From Chitinophaga silvatica (GTDB taxonomy: Bacteria > Bacteroidota > Bacteroidia > Chitinophagales > Chitinophagaceae): a stretch of 64,000 bases of DNA. Positions 33,700-43,400 of this stretch are shown here, one piece after another. Position 1 is the stretch's first letter, and every line of letters begins with the position of its first letter. Both the position numbers and the translations under genes were made by a program. The stretch spans positions 1 to 64,000 of the forward strand of contig NZ_QPMM01000006.1 in assembly GCF_003419895.1 (NCBI RefSeq), read 5' to 3'. The notes beneath the pieces were generated by a model that was not told the origin of the DNA, ran no database searches, and was given only the letters and a program-made list of their open reading frames with translations.

Positions 33700-36162
33700 G
33701 TGAAACTAATATCTATACTCTCTATTTGCATGTTCTCTACCCTGCTGGCCACTGCTCAGCAAGGGAATATAAAAGGCGTCGTCAGAACACCCGATGGACA
33801 TCCGGTACCGCTGGCTACCATCGCAATTCCGGCGCTTAAGATTGGTAGCATGGCAGATCAGGATGGCAATTTCATCCTGAAAAACCTGCCAGCCGGTAAG
33901 CATGAGCTTAAAATTTCTGTTGTTGGTTACAGAACCAGCATTCAACAACAAACAGTAACCGCTAATCTTACCACCAACTGTACAGTAATTCTAACTGACG
34001 ATGCTTCCAAACTCAATGAAGTGGTAGTAACCGGAGTTTCCAAGGCTACTTCAATCCGGAAAAATCCTATACCCCTTGCCGTTATAGGAGGTAAAACCAT
34101 GAACAGGAACGTAAATAATAACATCATTGATGCAATCATTAAAGAAATCCCCGGACTCAGTGCTGTAACTACCGGCCCAAATATCTCTAAGCCCTTCATC
34201 AGAGGTCTGGGTTATAATCGCGTGCTAACCCTTTATGACGGGGTTCGACAGGAAGGCCAGCAATGGGGCGACGAACATGGTATCGAGATAGACCAATATG
34301 GCGTTACCAGAGCTGAAGTGGTAAAAGGGCCGGCCAGCCTGACTTATGGGTCTGATGCCCTGGCTGGTGTTATAAATATGATTCCGGAATTTCCATCAAT
34401 GGAATCTGGCCGGCTTAAAGGAAGTGCCCTGGTAGATTATCATACCAACAACGGAATGATCGGGTCTTCCTTAATGCTGGGGCAAAAAATAAATGACTGG
34501 AAATACATGGTCAGAGGAAGTGTAAAAGCTGCTCACAATTATCAGAATAAAATAGACGGATACGTATATGGTACCGCATTCAGAGAATATAATTTATCCT
34601 TGCTCGGAAGAGTAGATAAATCATGGGGTTATTCTCAAACTGGTGTTACTTTGTACGATAATACCCAGGAAATCCCTGATGGAAGCCGGGATTCACTTAC
34701 CAGGAAGTTTACATATCAGGTAAATGAAGACGATGATATTAAGAACAGACCTATAGTTCCCGATAGTCGCCTGCGTACTTACACCCTTAACCCGCTTCAT
34801 CAAAGAATCCAGCATTACAGAGTTTATAACAACACTTCCTATAAACTAGGAAGTAGCAACCTGCAAACGATGCTGGCTTTGCAGCAAAGTATCAGGCGGG
34901 AATATAATCATCCAGAACTAACCTCACAGCCCGGGCTATACGTTGTACTTAATACCCTGAACTATGATGTAAGATATAATCTGCCGGTTATTAAAGGGAT
35001 TGAAACAACCGTGGGGGTCAATGGAATGTATCAATCCAATAAAAGTAAAAAAGCAACAGATTTTCCAATTCCCGATTACGACCTTTTTGATATAGGAGGG
35101 TTCCTGTATGCTAAGAAAACAATAGGATCGGTAGATATCTCCGGTGGTATCAGGTACGATAACAGGTTTATTAACTGGAACGACTTCTATGTAGGTCCGG
35201 ATAAAGACAACGGCCTGGAAAAACGCGTGTATCCACCTGATACTGCAGGTGCCAACCTTCAATTCCCGCATTTTAATCATAGATATAGTGGAATTTCAGG
35301 GAGCCTCGGCGCTACCTGGGGCATCAATGATTATCTGTTTCTAAAAGCAAATGTAGCAAGAGGCTACCGGGCTCCGAATATAACAGAGATCGGGTCTAAT
35401 GGTCTTGATCCCGGTGCTCATATTGTTTATCTGGGGAACAGGAACTTTAAACCTGAATTCAGCTTACAGGAAGATATCGGGTTGGCCCTTATGCTTCCGG
35501 ATCTGGACGTAGATCTGGCTGTTTTTCATAATAGCATTAGTAACTATATCTATCAGGCAAGACTATACGATAATAATGGAAATCCTGTAGTAATTGTTCC
35601 TGGTAATGTAACATACAGTTATCAACAATCGGCCGCCAGGCTTTATGGGGCGGAACTTTCTGTAGGACTGCATCCCCGCCGGATTCCATGGCTGAATGTG
35701 AATTCTAATCTTGCTATTACCCAGGGCCGCAACAGAAATTCGGCGCTGATTGCAGAACATGGTTCTGCTGCCCGTTACTTACCGCTGATTCCTCCAACCC
35801 AGTGGCGCACAGAGATTCGGGCAACGTCACAAAACCGGTTTGCCTGTTTTACAAATGCATATTTACGGGCTGGAGTAGAGGTATTTGCTGATCAGTCGCA
35901 TTTCTATGGCGTAGATGATACTGAAACTTTCACACCTGGTTATACATTATTGAATGCAGGTGCAGGTTCAGGAGTGGTAAATAAGAAAGGTAAATTGTTG
36001 TTTGAACTGTTTTTTCAGGTAGAAAATATTGGTAATGTAGCTTATCAATCCAATATGAATCGATTGAAGTACTTCGAATATTATGAAGCAACACCTAACG
36101 GAAGAAGAGGTATTTATAATATGGGAAGAAATATCAGTACTAAAATAGTGGTTCCCTTTTAG
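33700..36162 (+). CDS. TonB-dependent metal receptor (ZnuD-like)
   Basis: About 820 residues from GTG 33700, which gives a good signal peptide (MKLISILSICMFSTLLATAQ). No ATG fits; a TTG at 33679 would add seven residues but lies in a -7-like element. Order: carboxypeptidase regulatory-like domain (about 22-105), plug (about 115-230, RGLGYNRVLTLYDGVRQEG and VVKGPASLTYGSDALAGV), and a 22-strand type barrel to the terminal Phe. The plug motif QQWGDEHGIEIDQYGV resembles zinc receptors of the ZnuD group. It imports a metal or metal complex across the outer membrane with TonB energy. It lies behind the Fur-type operator and the merC-like gene. Confidence 0.88.
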   Translation: MKLISILSICMFSTLLATAQQGNIKGVVRTPDGHPVPLATIAIPALKIGSMADQDGNFILKNLPAGKHELKISVVGYRTSIQQQTVTANLTTNCTVILTDDASKLNEVVVTGVSKATSIRKNPIPLAVIGGKTMNRNVNNNIIDAIIKEIPGLSAVTTGPNISKPFIRGLGYNRVLTLYDGVRQEGQQWGDEHGIEIDQYGVTRAEVVKGPASLTYGSDALAGVINMIPEFPSMESGRLKGSALVDYHTNNGMIGSSLMLGQKINDWKYMVRGSVKAAHNYQNKIDGYVYGTAFREYNLSLLGRVDKSWGYSQTGVTLYDNTQEIPDGSRDSLTRKFTYQVNEDDDIKNRPIVPDSRLRTYTLNPLHQRIQHYRVYNNTSYKLGSSNLQTMLALQQSIRREYNHPELTSQPGLYVVLNTLNYDVRYNLPVIKGIETTVGVNGMYQSNKSKKATDFPIPDYDLFDIGGFLYAKKTIGSVDISGGIRYDNRFINWNDFYVGPDKDNGLEKRVYPPDTAGANLQFPHFNHRYSGISGSLGATWGINDYLFLKANVARGYRAPNITEIGSNGLDPGAHIVYLGNRNFKPEFSLQEDIGLALMLPDLDVDLAVFHNSISNYIYQARLYDNNGNPVVIVPGNVTYSYQQSAARLYGAELSVGLHPRRIPWLNVNSNLAITQGRNRNSALIAEHGSAARYLPLIPPTQWRTEIRATSQNRFACFTNAYLRAGVEVFADQSHFYGVDDTETFTPGYTLLNAGAGSGVVNKKGKLLFELFFQVENIGNVAYQSNMNRLKYFEYYEATPNGRRGIYNMGRNISTKIVVPF

Positions 36163-36163
36163 G

Positions 36164-36832
36164 CTACCATAATTTGATGCCTACTTTTATACCAAATTGA
36201 ACACTTGGAAGGATACTTACCATTTTTCCGTCGTTGAGGGATACATTATTACCATCATAATGATAGGTATCGTATCTATAAAACTTACTGCGTATCCCTA
36301 AGCCGATGTATGGATCGAAGATGAATTTATCTTTTGTGAATTGTCGGCCAATTAACAATTGTAAGCCGCCTACATTTTTATCAGCTGTGTTGGTATAGGT
36401 AGTGTTATTAAAGGTTACGTTTTCGTTGGGGTAAAAGACTTTCTTATAGAATAAAATGGGTTCGAAATAGGTGCCTGCTGCTCTTGAAACTTTCATATCA
36501 CGTGAAAAAAGATACCAGCGGGCACCTAATCTGAAGCCTAACCCGCGTCCATCAACGAATTGACTTGTGCTAATATCGGGTTTCTTCTGACCTATGTCTA
36601 TTTTCTTAGCTAATACGTAGTCCGGATAATCTGTATAAATACCGCTGATGCCAAATTCAAGGCTAACCTTATCTGAAATTTCCTGTTCAAGATAAATATC
36701 AAGTTCATTTATTAAGGTAGCCGGATTGATTTTCAGGAAACCTTTACGTCCTACTCTTGTAGTACTATCCTGTGCTACAGCAGATAGGATGGGGAGAGAA
36801 AACAACCAGAATAATATCAGTGTTCTTTTCAT
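36164..36832 (-). CDS. Outer-membrane beta-barrel protein (DUF3575-like)
   Basis: 222 residues, with a signal peptide (MKRTLILFWLFSLPILSAVA). The mature part is a small barrel of alternating strands (LEFGISGIYTDY, GFRLGARWYLFS, FIFDPYIGLGIRS) ending in KVGIKLW. It resembles the DUF3575-type 8-strand outer-membrane proteins; function unknown. It ends one base from the TonB receptor stop, tail to tail, leaving no room for a terminator. It follows purN by 30 bp on the same strand. Confidence 0.75.
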   Translation of the reverse strand: MKRTLILFWLFSLPILSAVAQDSTTRVGRKGFLKINPATLINELDIYLEQEISDKVSLEFGISGIYTDYPDYVLAKKIDIGQKKPDISTSQFVDGRGLGFRLGARWYLFSRDMKVSRAAGTYFEPILFYKKVFYPNENVTFNNTTYTNTADKNVGGLQLLIGRQFTKDKFIFDPYIGLGIRSKFYRYDTYHYDGNNVSLNDGKMVSILPSVQFGIKVGIKLW

Positions 36833-36862
36833 ACAGTTGTAGAGGTTAGAGCGGCGCTTATG

Positions 36863-37432
36863 CTATTTTTCGGACAATAATCGTTCCACAATTACCGGGA
36901 ACCAGCGATGTTCGAGAGCCTGTACTTTTTTAGCCACAGATTCCGGGGTATCTGTACTGGTTACTTCACAACGTTCCTGCAGAATGGTTTCTCCGTCGTC
37001 GTATTTCTCATTAACAAAATGAATAGTAATACCACTTTCTTTATCTCCTGCTGCTACAACAGCTTCATGTACAAAATGCCCGTACATACCTTTTCCTCCA
37101 TATTTAGGGAGTAAAGCCGGATGTATGTTAATAATCTTATTTGGATATGCCTGCACAAGATTAGCAGGTACTTTCCATAGGAAACCAGCTAATACCACCA
37201 GGTCTGTATGCGCCTCCTGCAATACCTTAATATATGTATCCGAATTAAAGAAAGCGGTTTTATCTATAATGACAGCCGGAATATTTTCACGTTCAGCAAT
37301 TTGTAATACTCCCGCTCCTGGCTTATTACACAGAATTAATGAGACCCTGGCCAGATCAGAATGTCTGAAATGATCAATAATTTTTTGAGCGTTGCTACCA
37401 GCACCTGACGCGAAAATGGCTATATTTTTCAA
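36863..37432 (-). CDS. purN: Phosphoribosylglycinamide formyltransferase
   Basis: 189 residues from TTG 37432, which makes the protein begin MKNIAIFASGAGSNAQKII, the exact N-terminal pattern and length (about 190) of PurN. The frame stays open upstream to 37510, but that stretch is the CTTTGCGAGAAA repeat and would add 26 unconserved residues. Active-site features: INIHPALLPKYGG (Asn and His) and the Asp in EKYDDGETI. It transfers a formyl group from 10-formyl-THF to GAR in purine synthesis. The 446 bp upstream hold a tandem repeat array instead of an ordinary promoter region. Confidence 0.93.
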   Translation of the reverse strand: MKNIAIFASGAGSNAQKIIDHFRHSDLARVSLILCNKPGAGVLQIAERENIPAVIIDKTAFFNSDTYIKVLQEAHTDLVVLAGFLWKVPANLVQAYPNKIINIHPALLPKYGGKGMYGHFVHEAVVAAGDKESGITIHFVNEKYDDGETILQERCEVTSTDTPESVAKKVQALEHRWFPVIVERLLSEK

Positions 37433-37473
37433 AAGAAGATGTTTTATGGCTGGCAAAATTAACTTGTTTCCGG

Positions 37474-37876
37474 TTTCTCGCAAAGCGGCATCAGTTTTTT
37501 GAAGAAGCAAAAGAGGAAGCTATTCCCAAAATCCTTTAACCAGCTTAAGGATTTCGAGACATCATATCCCAATAGAAACCATTCCCCCAAAACCTTAGCT
37601 TCTTTGTAGGAAACTAACCTTAGCTAACTTCAAAAACCTTAACCACTTTGCGAGAAAACAATTAAAAACTACCATGGCTAACTTCAAAAACCTTAACCAC
37701 TTTGCGAGAAAACAATTAAAAACTAACCTTGGCTAACTTCAAAAACCTTAGCTTCTTTGCGAGAAAACAATTAAAAACTATCTTGGCTAACTTCAAAAAC
37801 CTTAACCACTTTGCGAGAAAGCAATTAAAAACTACCTTGGCTAGCTTCAAAAACCTTAGCTTCTTTGCGAGAAAGC
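37474..37876. repeat. 54/55-bp tandem repeat array with CTTTGCGAGAAA core
   Basis: Five copies starting at 37623, 37677, 37732, 37786 and 37840 (steps 54, 55, 54, 54) of a unit reading GCTAACTTCAAAAACCTTA, then AACCA or GCTTC, then CTTTGCGAGAAA, then an A-rich CAATTAAAAACTA spacer. The two variants (AACCA and GCTTC) alternate irregularly. A degenerate copy lies at 37602 and an inverted core at 37474-37485. One 55-bp step breaks any reading frame, so it is not coding. It fills the gap between purN and the NlpE-like gene. Confidence 0.92.
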
Positions 37877-37878
37877 AT

Positions 37879-38646
37879 TCATTTAACCTGTAAATACTCT
37901 CCGCAGCCCCGGTATGTTTTGCCTTTATATGTAATCTGTACGGTATTGGGGCGCATTAATCCACTCATATCGTCTGTACAGAGGGTATTTCGGATGGAAA
38001 CAGTAATATTTTTTGTGGTGTATACTTTTAAGCTGTCGGAGTTAGGTTGTGGAGATGGTAAGGCGGTTTTGATACTATCACCATTTATTGTATGAAAATA
38101 GATTTGTTTATGGTCGATGTCTAACGCCCATCCTGGTTCGTTTCCGTTTGCGGTAAAATTGATGCCTTGTTGTCGTTTTTGGGCAAATAGGGTGCGTCTG
38201 TCGCCCCCTTCAACCGGATTTAGGACATAATTACCAGCCAATACACCTTCGATTCTTCTCCCTTTAGGGTCGAGGAGCAGGAGATGACCATCTTCTGCGA
38301 GGAATGAGGCATTATCAGCTTTTCGTTGAATCATGATTGTTGAATCGGAGAGTTGCTTCCAGGTGCCGTTTTCCACATTTGCAACATTCATTGGAATACC
38401 TTCTACATTCATTCCTTTTGCCTGATAAGAAGTTAGTTCACTGAAAGTATGATCATCGAACAGGGTAATCTGATAGTTGATACCGGGGCAATCGGCACAA
38501 GGGATTGTTCCCTGGAAGGTGCCTGTAAGTTTTGTCATTTGATGGGTGCCGGTAGTATTATTTGTGCTGTCACTATTGGAACCGGCCCTTTTATTATTAC
38601 AGGCCAGGGCGAATAATCCTATCGCCAGTAGCAGGGATTTCTGCAT
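37879..38646 (-). CDS. NlpE-like lipoprotein fused to a COG3650-type domain
   Basis: 255 residues. Signal peptide with lipobox (LFALAC, Cys16). Residues about 40-140 match the NlpE/CutF N-terminal domain (GTFQGTIPCADCPGINYQI, CxxC). Residues about 155-255 match the COG3650 type (NGNEPGWALDID, then CTDDMSGLMRPNTVQI and a final GCGEY). NlpE senses copper and surface stress in the outer membrane of other bacteria. The joined architecture occurs widely in Bacteroidota, and the exact role here is open. The gene's stop is 3 bp from the repeat array. Confidence 0.87.
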   Translation of the reverse strand: MQKSLLLAIGLFALACNNKRAGSNSDSTNNTTGTHQMTKLTGTFQGTIPCADCPGINYQITLFDDHTFSELTSYQAKGMNVEGIPMNVANVENGTWKQLSDSTIMIQRKADNASFLAEDGHLLLLDPKGRRIEGVLAGNYVLNPVEGGDRRTLFAQKRQQGINFTANGNEPGWALDIDHKQIYFHTINGDSIKTALPSPQPNSDSLKVYTTKNITVSIRNTLCTDDMSGLMRPNTVQITYKGKTYRGCGEYLQVK

Positions 38647-39024
38647 AAGATGTTTTTTTTAGAGGTTTGAACATTCTGGATGGCTGATAGGTTATTATGG
38701 TAAATTTAACGCTCTCTCAGAGATTTAAGTGTATTTGTTCTTATTTGTTCTGTGTATATATATAATATGATGAACAGGATATAGGGGTCTACTATCTTAT
38801 TTTCATCTGCATATATTATAATTATATCCCCCAAAACCTACTTCTATACTAAGATGTAGACTATTATCCACATCGTTGATGAACTTTCAATCAAAATAAT
38901 AAGTTCTGAAAGGTGATATGCGACAGAGGGCTTAAATACGCCAGCAGTAAGAATTACATCGAAATAATCACTCAATATACCAGTTGAAATAGACGAATCA
39001 GCAGGCAATAAATTTTTACAATTG
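38647..39024. other. Intergenic region upstream of the respiratory operon
   Basis: 378 bp, AT-rich, no gene. Contains an imperfect inverted repeat (GTCTACTATCTTA at 38787-38799 with TAAGATGTAGAC at 38850-38861) and two TTGTTCT copies near 38738-38757. Possibly regulatory for the operon, but no known operator is recognised. Confidence 0.4.
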
Positions 39025-39057
39025 TTTGAAAATTGTCAACATTCTGTCTTATTTTTG
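39025..39057 (+). promoter_or_regulatory. Promoter of the actABCDEF-cox cluster
   Basis: TTTG (39025-39028), 21 bp spacer, TATTTTTG (39050-39057): both elements of the Bacteroidota promoter at normal spacing. It is the best promoter match in the window. The leader to GTG 39104 would be about 40 nt. Confidence 0.75.
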
Positions 39058-39103
39058 CTGGCACTTTTAAGAAACTTTAGGTCAAATCTAAACTATATAG
39101 GCT

Positions 39104-40372
39104 GTGTATCGTCGTGTTTCCATTCTTTTGCGCAAGCATTTTGTGAGTGTGCTTATTCTATGCGCTAGTATAGTAATTCCGTTTTCTTCAGTTAAGGCTG
39201 CGGATCCAGCGAAGGGTAAAGCAACATTCCAAACAAACTGCGCTTCCTGCCATAATGTCCACAAGAAGCTGACAGGTCCTGCATTAGCAGGGGTTGAAGG
39301 ACGCTGGTCTGATAAAAAGTTATTACATCAGTGGATTCATAACTCCGCTTCAGTTCTGGCTTCAGGCGACAAATATGCTAATCAGTTGTTCGCTGAGTAC
39401 AACAAACAAGCGATGCCTGCTTTCGCTGGGTTGTCTGACGGTGATATCGATGATATCCTGGCTTACATTCAGGTGGAAGAGAAAAATGTTCCTGGTCCTA
39501 AAACTGTTCCAGGTAATGAAGGAAAAGCTGAAGGCGAAGGTGCTGATAACAGTTTGTTATTCGGTATCATTACCCTGATTCTGGCGGTTGTAGCACTGAT
39601 CCTCATGCAAATCAACAGCAACCTGAATAAGTTAGCTGCTGATAAAGATGGTGTACCAACTCCGGACCCTGTTCCTTTCTACAAAAACAAAGCTTACCTC
39701 GCACTGATCATTTTAGTGCTCTTTATGGTAGGTGGTTACTTCACAATCAATGGTGCTATCAATTTAGGTCGTCAGAAAAATTATATGCCTGAACAACCTA
39801 TCTTCTACAGCCACAAAGTACACGCCGGCATTAACCAGATCAACTGTCTGTATTGCCACGCTGGTGCTGAGAAGAGTAAGATTGCCATGATTCCTTCTGA
39901 AAATATCTGTATGAACTGTCACAAGGCCATTAAAGAATATTCTGGTCCTGAACTGGTAACTGCAGAAGGTAAGAAAGTGAACGGTACTGCCGAAATCGCC
40001 AAATTATACGATTACGTTGGCTGGGATCCTGAGAAAGCTGCCTACACTAAACCAGGCAGACCTATCGAATGGACTAAGATCCACAACCTGCCAGACCATG
40101 TATACTTTAACCACTCCCAACACATTGTAGCTGGTAAACAACAATGTCAGACTTGCCACGGTGCAATCACTGAAATGGACGAAGTTCATCAGTTTGCAGA
40201 CTTGTCAATGGGCTGGTGTATTAACTGTCACCGTACTACTAAAGTACAGTTCGCAGATAACAACTATTACAGCATCTTCGAGAAACTTCACCAGGAAATG
40301 AAAGATGGTAAGATCGATAGCGTAACTGTTGAAATGGTTGGTGGTACTGATTGTCAAAAATGCCACTACTAG
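39104..40372 (+). CDS. actA: Alternative complex III subunit ActA, multiheme cytochrome c
   Basis: 422 residues from GTG 39104; a TTG eight codons later gives an equally good signal peptide. Six CxxCH heme sites: one in an N-terminal mono-heme domain (CASCH, 46-50) and five in the C-terminal domain (CLYCH about 248, CMNCH about 269, CQTCH, CINCH 372-376, CQKCH at the end), separated by a membrane segment (about 150-170) and a second one (about 195-220). ACIII oxidises menaquinol and passes electrons to a cytochrome c. The fused mono-heme domain is known in Bacteroidota ActA. First gene of the cluster. Confidence 0.93.
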   Translation: MYRRVSILLRKHFVSVLILCASIVIPFSSVKAADPAKGKATFQTNCASCHNVHKKLTGPALAGVEGRWSDKKLLHQWIHNSASVLASGDKYANQLFAEYNKQAMPAFAGLSDGDIDDILAYIQVEEKNVPGPKTVPGNEGKAEGEGADNSLLFGIITLILAVVALILMQINSNLNKLAADKDGVPTPDPVPFYKNKAYLALIILVLFMVGGYFTINGAINLGRQKNYMPEQPIFYSHKVHAGINQINCLYCHAGAEKSKIAMIPSENICMNCHKAIKEYSGPELVTAEGKKVNGTAEIAKLYDYVGWDPEKAAYTKPGRPIEWTKIHNLPDHVYFNHSQHIVAGKQQCQTCHGAITEMDEVHQFADLSMGWCINCHRTTKVQFADNNYYSIFEKLHQEMKDGKIDSVTVEMVGGTDCQKCHY

Positions 40373-40391
40373 GAAGGATTTAAGATTTAGT

Positions 40392-40414
40392 AACTCCGGA
40401 AACCATCCGGAGTT
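40392..40414 (+). other. Intercistronic hairpin actA-actB
   Basis: A perfect 9-bp stem (AACTCCGGA / TCCGGAGTT), loop AACCA, no U-run. Probably an mRNA processing or stability element, not a terminator. Confidence 0.6.
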
Positions 40415-40465
40415 CAGAATCAAAAGAAGATATCAAAATTTATAAACGTAACTCGTTAATATAAC

Positions 40466-43400
40466 ATGGAGCAAAAAAAGTATTGGAAAGGCTTGGAGGA
40501 GTTGCACAATACCGATGCGCATCAGGAAATTGTGAAGAACGAATTCAGTGAAGAACTACCGTTCGAGAGTGAAGGCCTGTTAAATGCTACTACCCCCCGC
40601 AGGGATTTTCTAAAATATCTGGGGTTCACCACCGCTGCTGCTGCAATCGCCGCCAGCTGTGAAACACCAGTAAGAAAAGCTATTCCGTACGTAAACAAAC
40701 CGGACGAAATTACTCCGGGTGTAGCCAACTATTATGCTTCTTCTTATTCTATTGATGGTGAATACGTACCATTAGTGGTGAAAACCCGCGAAGGTCGTCC
40801 TATCAAATTGGAAGGAAATACTTTATCATCAATCACAAACGGTGCTACTACTGCTAAAGTACAGGGTGCTGTTTTGAGTTTATATGATACCGCCCGTCTT
40901 CGCTACCCTTCTATCAGCGGCAGTGAAACTACCTGGGCCGAACTCGATAAACAAGTATCTGCAGCACTGGCCGGATTAGGCGGTGCTCCTGCTGTTATAT
41001 TGAGCTCCACTTTATTAAGCCCTAGTACTAAAAAAGTAATAGGCGAATTCCTTGCTAAATATCCTAACTCACGCCACGTAGTATACGATCCGATCTCTTA
41101 CTCGGGTATGCTGCAAGCCAACGAAGCTTCTTACGGTAAAAGAGTAATTCCTTCTTACCACTTCGAAAACGCTAAAGTGGTTGTTAGCTTAGGCGCTGAT
41201 TTCCTCGGTACCTGGTTGAACCCTGCTGAATATGCTCAGCAATTCGGTCAAACCCGTAAGATCAATGCTGAAAAACCTGAAATGTCTAAGCATTTCGTGT
41301 TCGAAAGCACTATGAGCCTTACCGGTGCAAATGCCGACGAAAGATATACTCACCGTCCTTCTGAAGCTGGTGCTGTTGCTTTGGCACTCCTGGCTGCTGT
41401 TGGTGGTAATGTTACCGCTCCTGCTATCGCTGATAAACGCGTTCAGGAAGGTATCCAGAAAGCTGCTAAAGAACTGAAAGCTAATAATGGTAAATCATTG
41501 GTAGTTAGTGGTTCTAACGACGTAAACGTTCAAATTATCGTTAACGCTATCAACAACATCGTTGGTGCTAACGGTACTACCATCGATTTCGCTTCTCCTG
41601 CTAATTACCGTCAGGGTAACGACGCTGAAATGGCGAAACTGGTAACTGATATGAACGCCGGTAACATCGGTGCTGTACTGGTTTACGGTGCTAACCCTGC
41701 TTACGATTACTACGATGCAGCTAAATTCGCTGAAGGTCTGAAGAAAGTAAAACTCGCAGTTTCCTTCAACGAAAGAAAAGACGAAACAACTGAACTGTGC
41801 AAATTCTCAGCTCCTGATCATCACTTCCTCGAAAGCTGGAACGATGTTGAAGGTAAAACTGGTTACTACAGCTTCACTCAACCTACTATTCTCCCGCTCT
41901 TCAAAACCCGTTCTGTTCAGGATACATTGCTGACCTGGAGTGGTAACCCTACTACCTGGGCCGACTATCTGAAAAAAGAATGGATCGCTAAATTGGGTGG
42001 TAACGAATCTGCCTGGGATAAAGCATTACAGGATGGAGTTATAGAACCTGCTTCTGCTCCTGCTCTGGGTGGTGCTTCTTTCAATGGCGATGTTGCCGGT
42101 GCTGCTTCTAAAATCAGCAGTGCTAAGAAAGGTGGTACTTACGAATTAGTATTATACGAAAAAGTAGCTATCGGAAATGGTAAACTGGCTAATAATCCTT
42201 GGTTACAGGAAATGCCGGATCCTATTACCCGTGCTACCTGGGATAACTACGCTTGTATTTCCAATACACTCGCTAAGAAATTCTCTACTCAGTTAGGTGA
42301 TGACTATGAAATCACTACTGATAAGAAAGTATTGAAAATTAAAGTTGGTGGTAAAGAAATCGAATTGCCATTGCTGATCCTTCCTGGTATTCACCCGGAT
42401 GTTATCGCAATCGCTCTTGGTTATGGTCATAACGAAAGCTTCGGTAAAGCTGCCGGTAATATCGGTAAGAACGCTTATCCTTTTGTAAGCTTCAATGGTC
42501 AGACTTTCGATTACTTCAGCACTGATGCTTCTGTAGAAGCTACTGGTGCTAAAGCTCCTGTTGCTTTAACTCAAACTCACAATAGCTACGAAGGTCGTCC
42601 TATCATTAAAGAAACTACTTTGGAAGAGTTCATCAAGAACCCTAAAGAAGTGAACGAAGACAGGGAAGAACTGAAGAAGTTCGGTCCTGACTTCCGTAAA
42701 GACGCTACTTTGTATCCAAACTATACTTACCCTGGTATTAAATGGGGTATGTCTATCGACCTGAATACCTGCTTTGGTTGCGGTGCATGTACCATTGCTT
42801 GTCAGGCTGAGAACAACGTTTCTGTAGTTGGTAAAGAAGAAGTTGCAAAAGCACACGAAATGCACTGGATTCGTATCGACCGTTACTTCAGCGGAGATAC
42901 TGATAATCCGGAAGTAGTATTCCAACCGATGCTGTGTCAGCATTGCGACAACGCTCCTTGTGAAAACGTTTGTCCGGTAGGTGCTACCAACCATAGCTCT
43001 GAAGGTATTAACCAGATGGCTTATAACCGTTGCATTGGTACTCGTTATTGCGCTAACAACTGTCCTTATAAAGTTCGTCGCCTCAACTGGAGAGACTGGA
43101 ACGGAGCTGATAGCTTTGAAAACAACCTGTATGATGTTGCTGATATGAACGATAGCTTAACACGTATGGTATTGAACCCTGATGTAGTGGTTCGTAGCCG
43201 TGGTGTTATGGAAAAATGTTCTTTCTGCGTACAACGTTTACAGGATGCCAAGCTGCAAGCTAAGAAAGAAGGTCACCCTCTGAAAGATGGTGCTGCGAAA
43301 ACAGCTTGTCAACAAGCATGTAGCGCTGGTGCGATCGTATTTGGTAACGTTAACGACAAGGACAGCGAAATCTTCAAAATCCGTAACGAAAAACAAACTG

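Noticed and set aside
37674..37736. Open frames inside the 54-bp array (MANFKNLNHFARK...)
   Set aside because: The frame breaks at the 55-bp step and stops soon; it is a product of the repeat.
37588..37876. Possible CRISPR array
   Set aside because: The whole unit repeats, with no unique spacers, and no cas gene is nearby; it is a tandem array with small variants.
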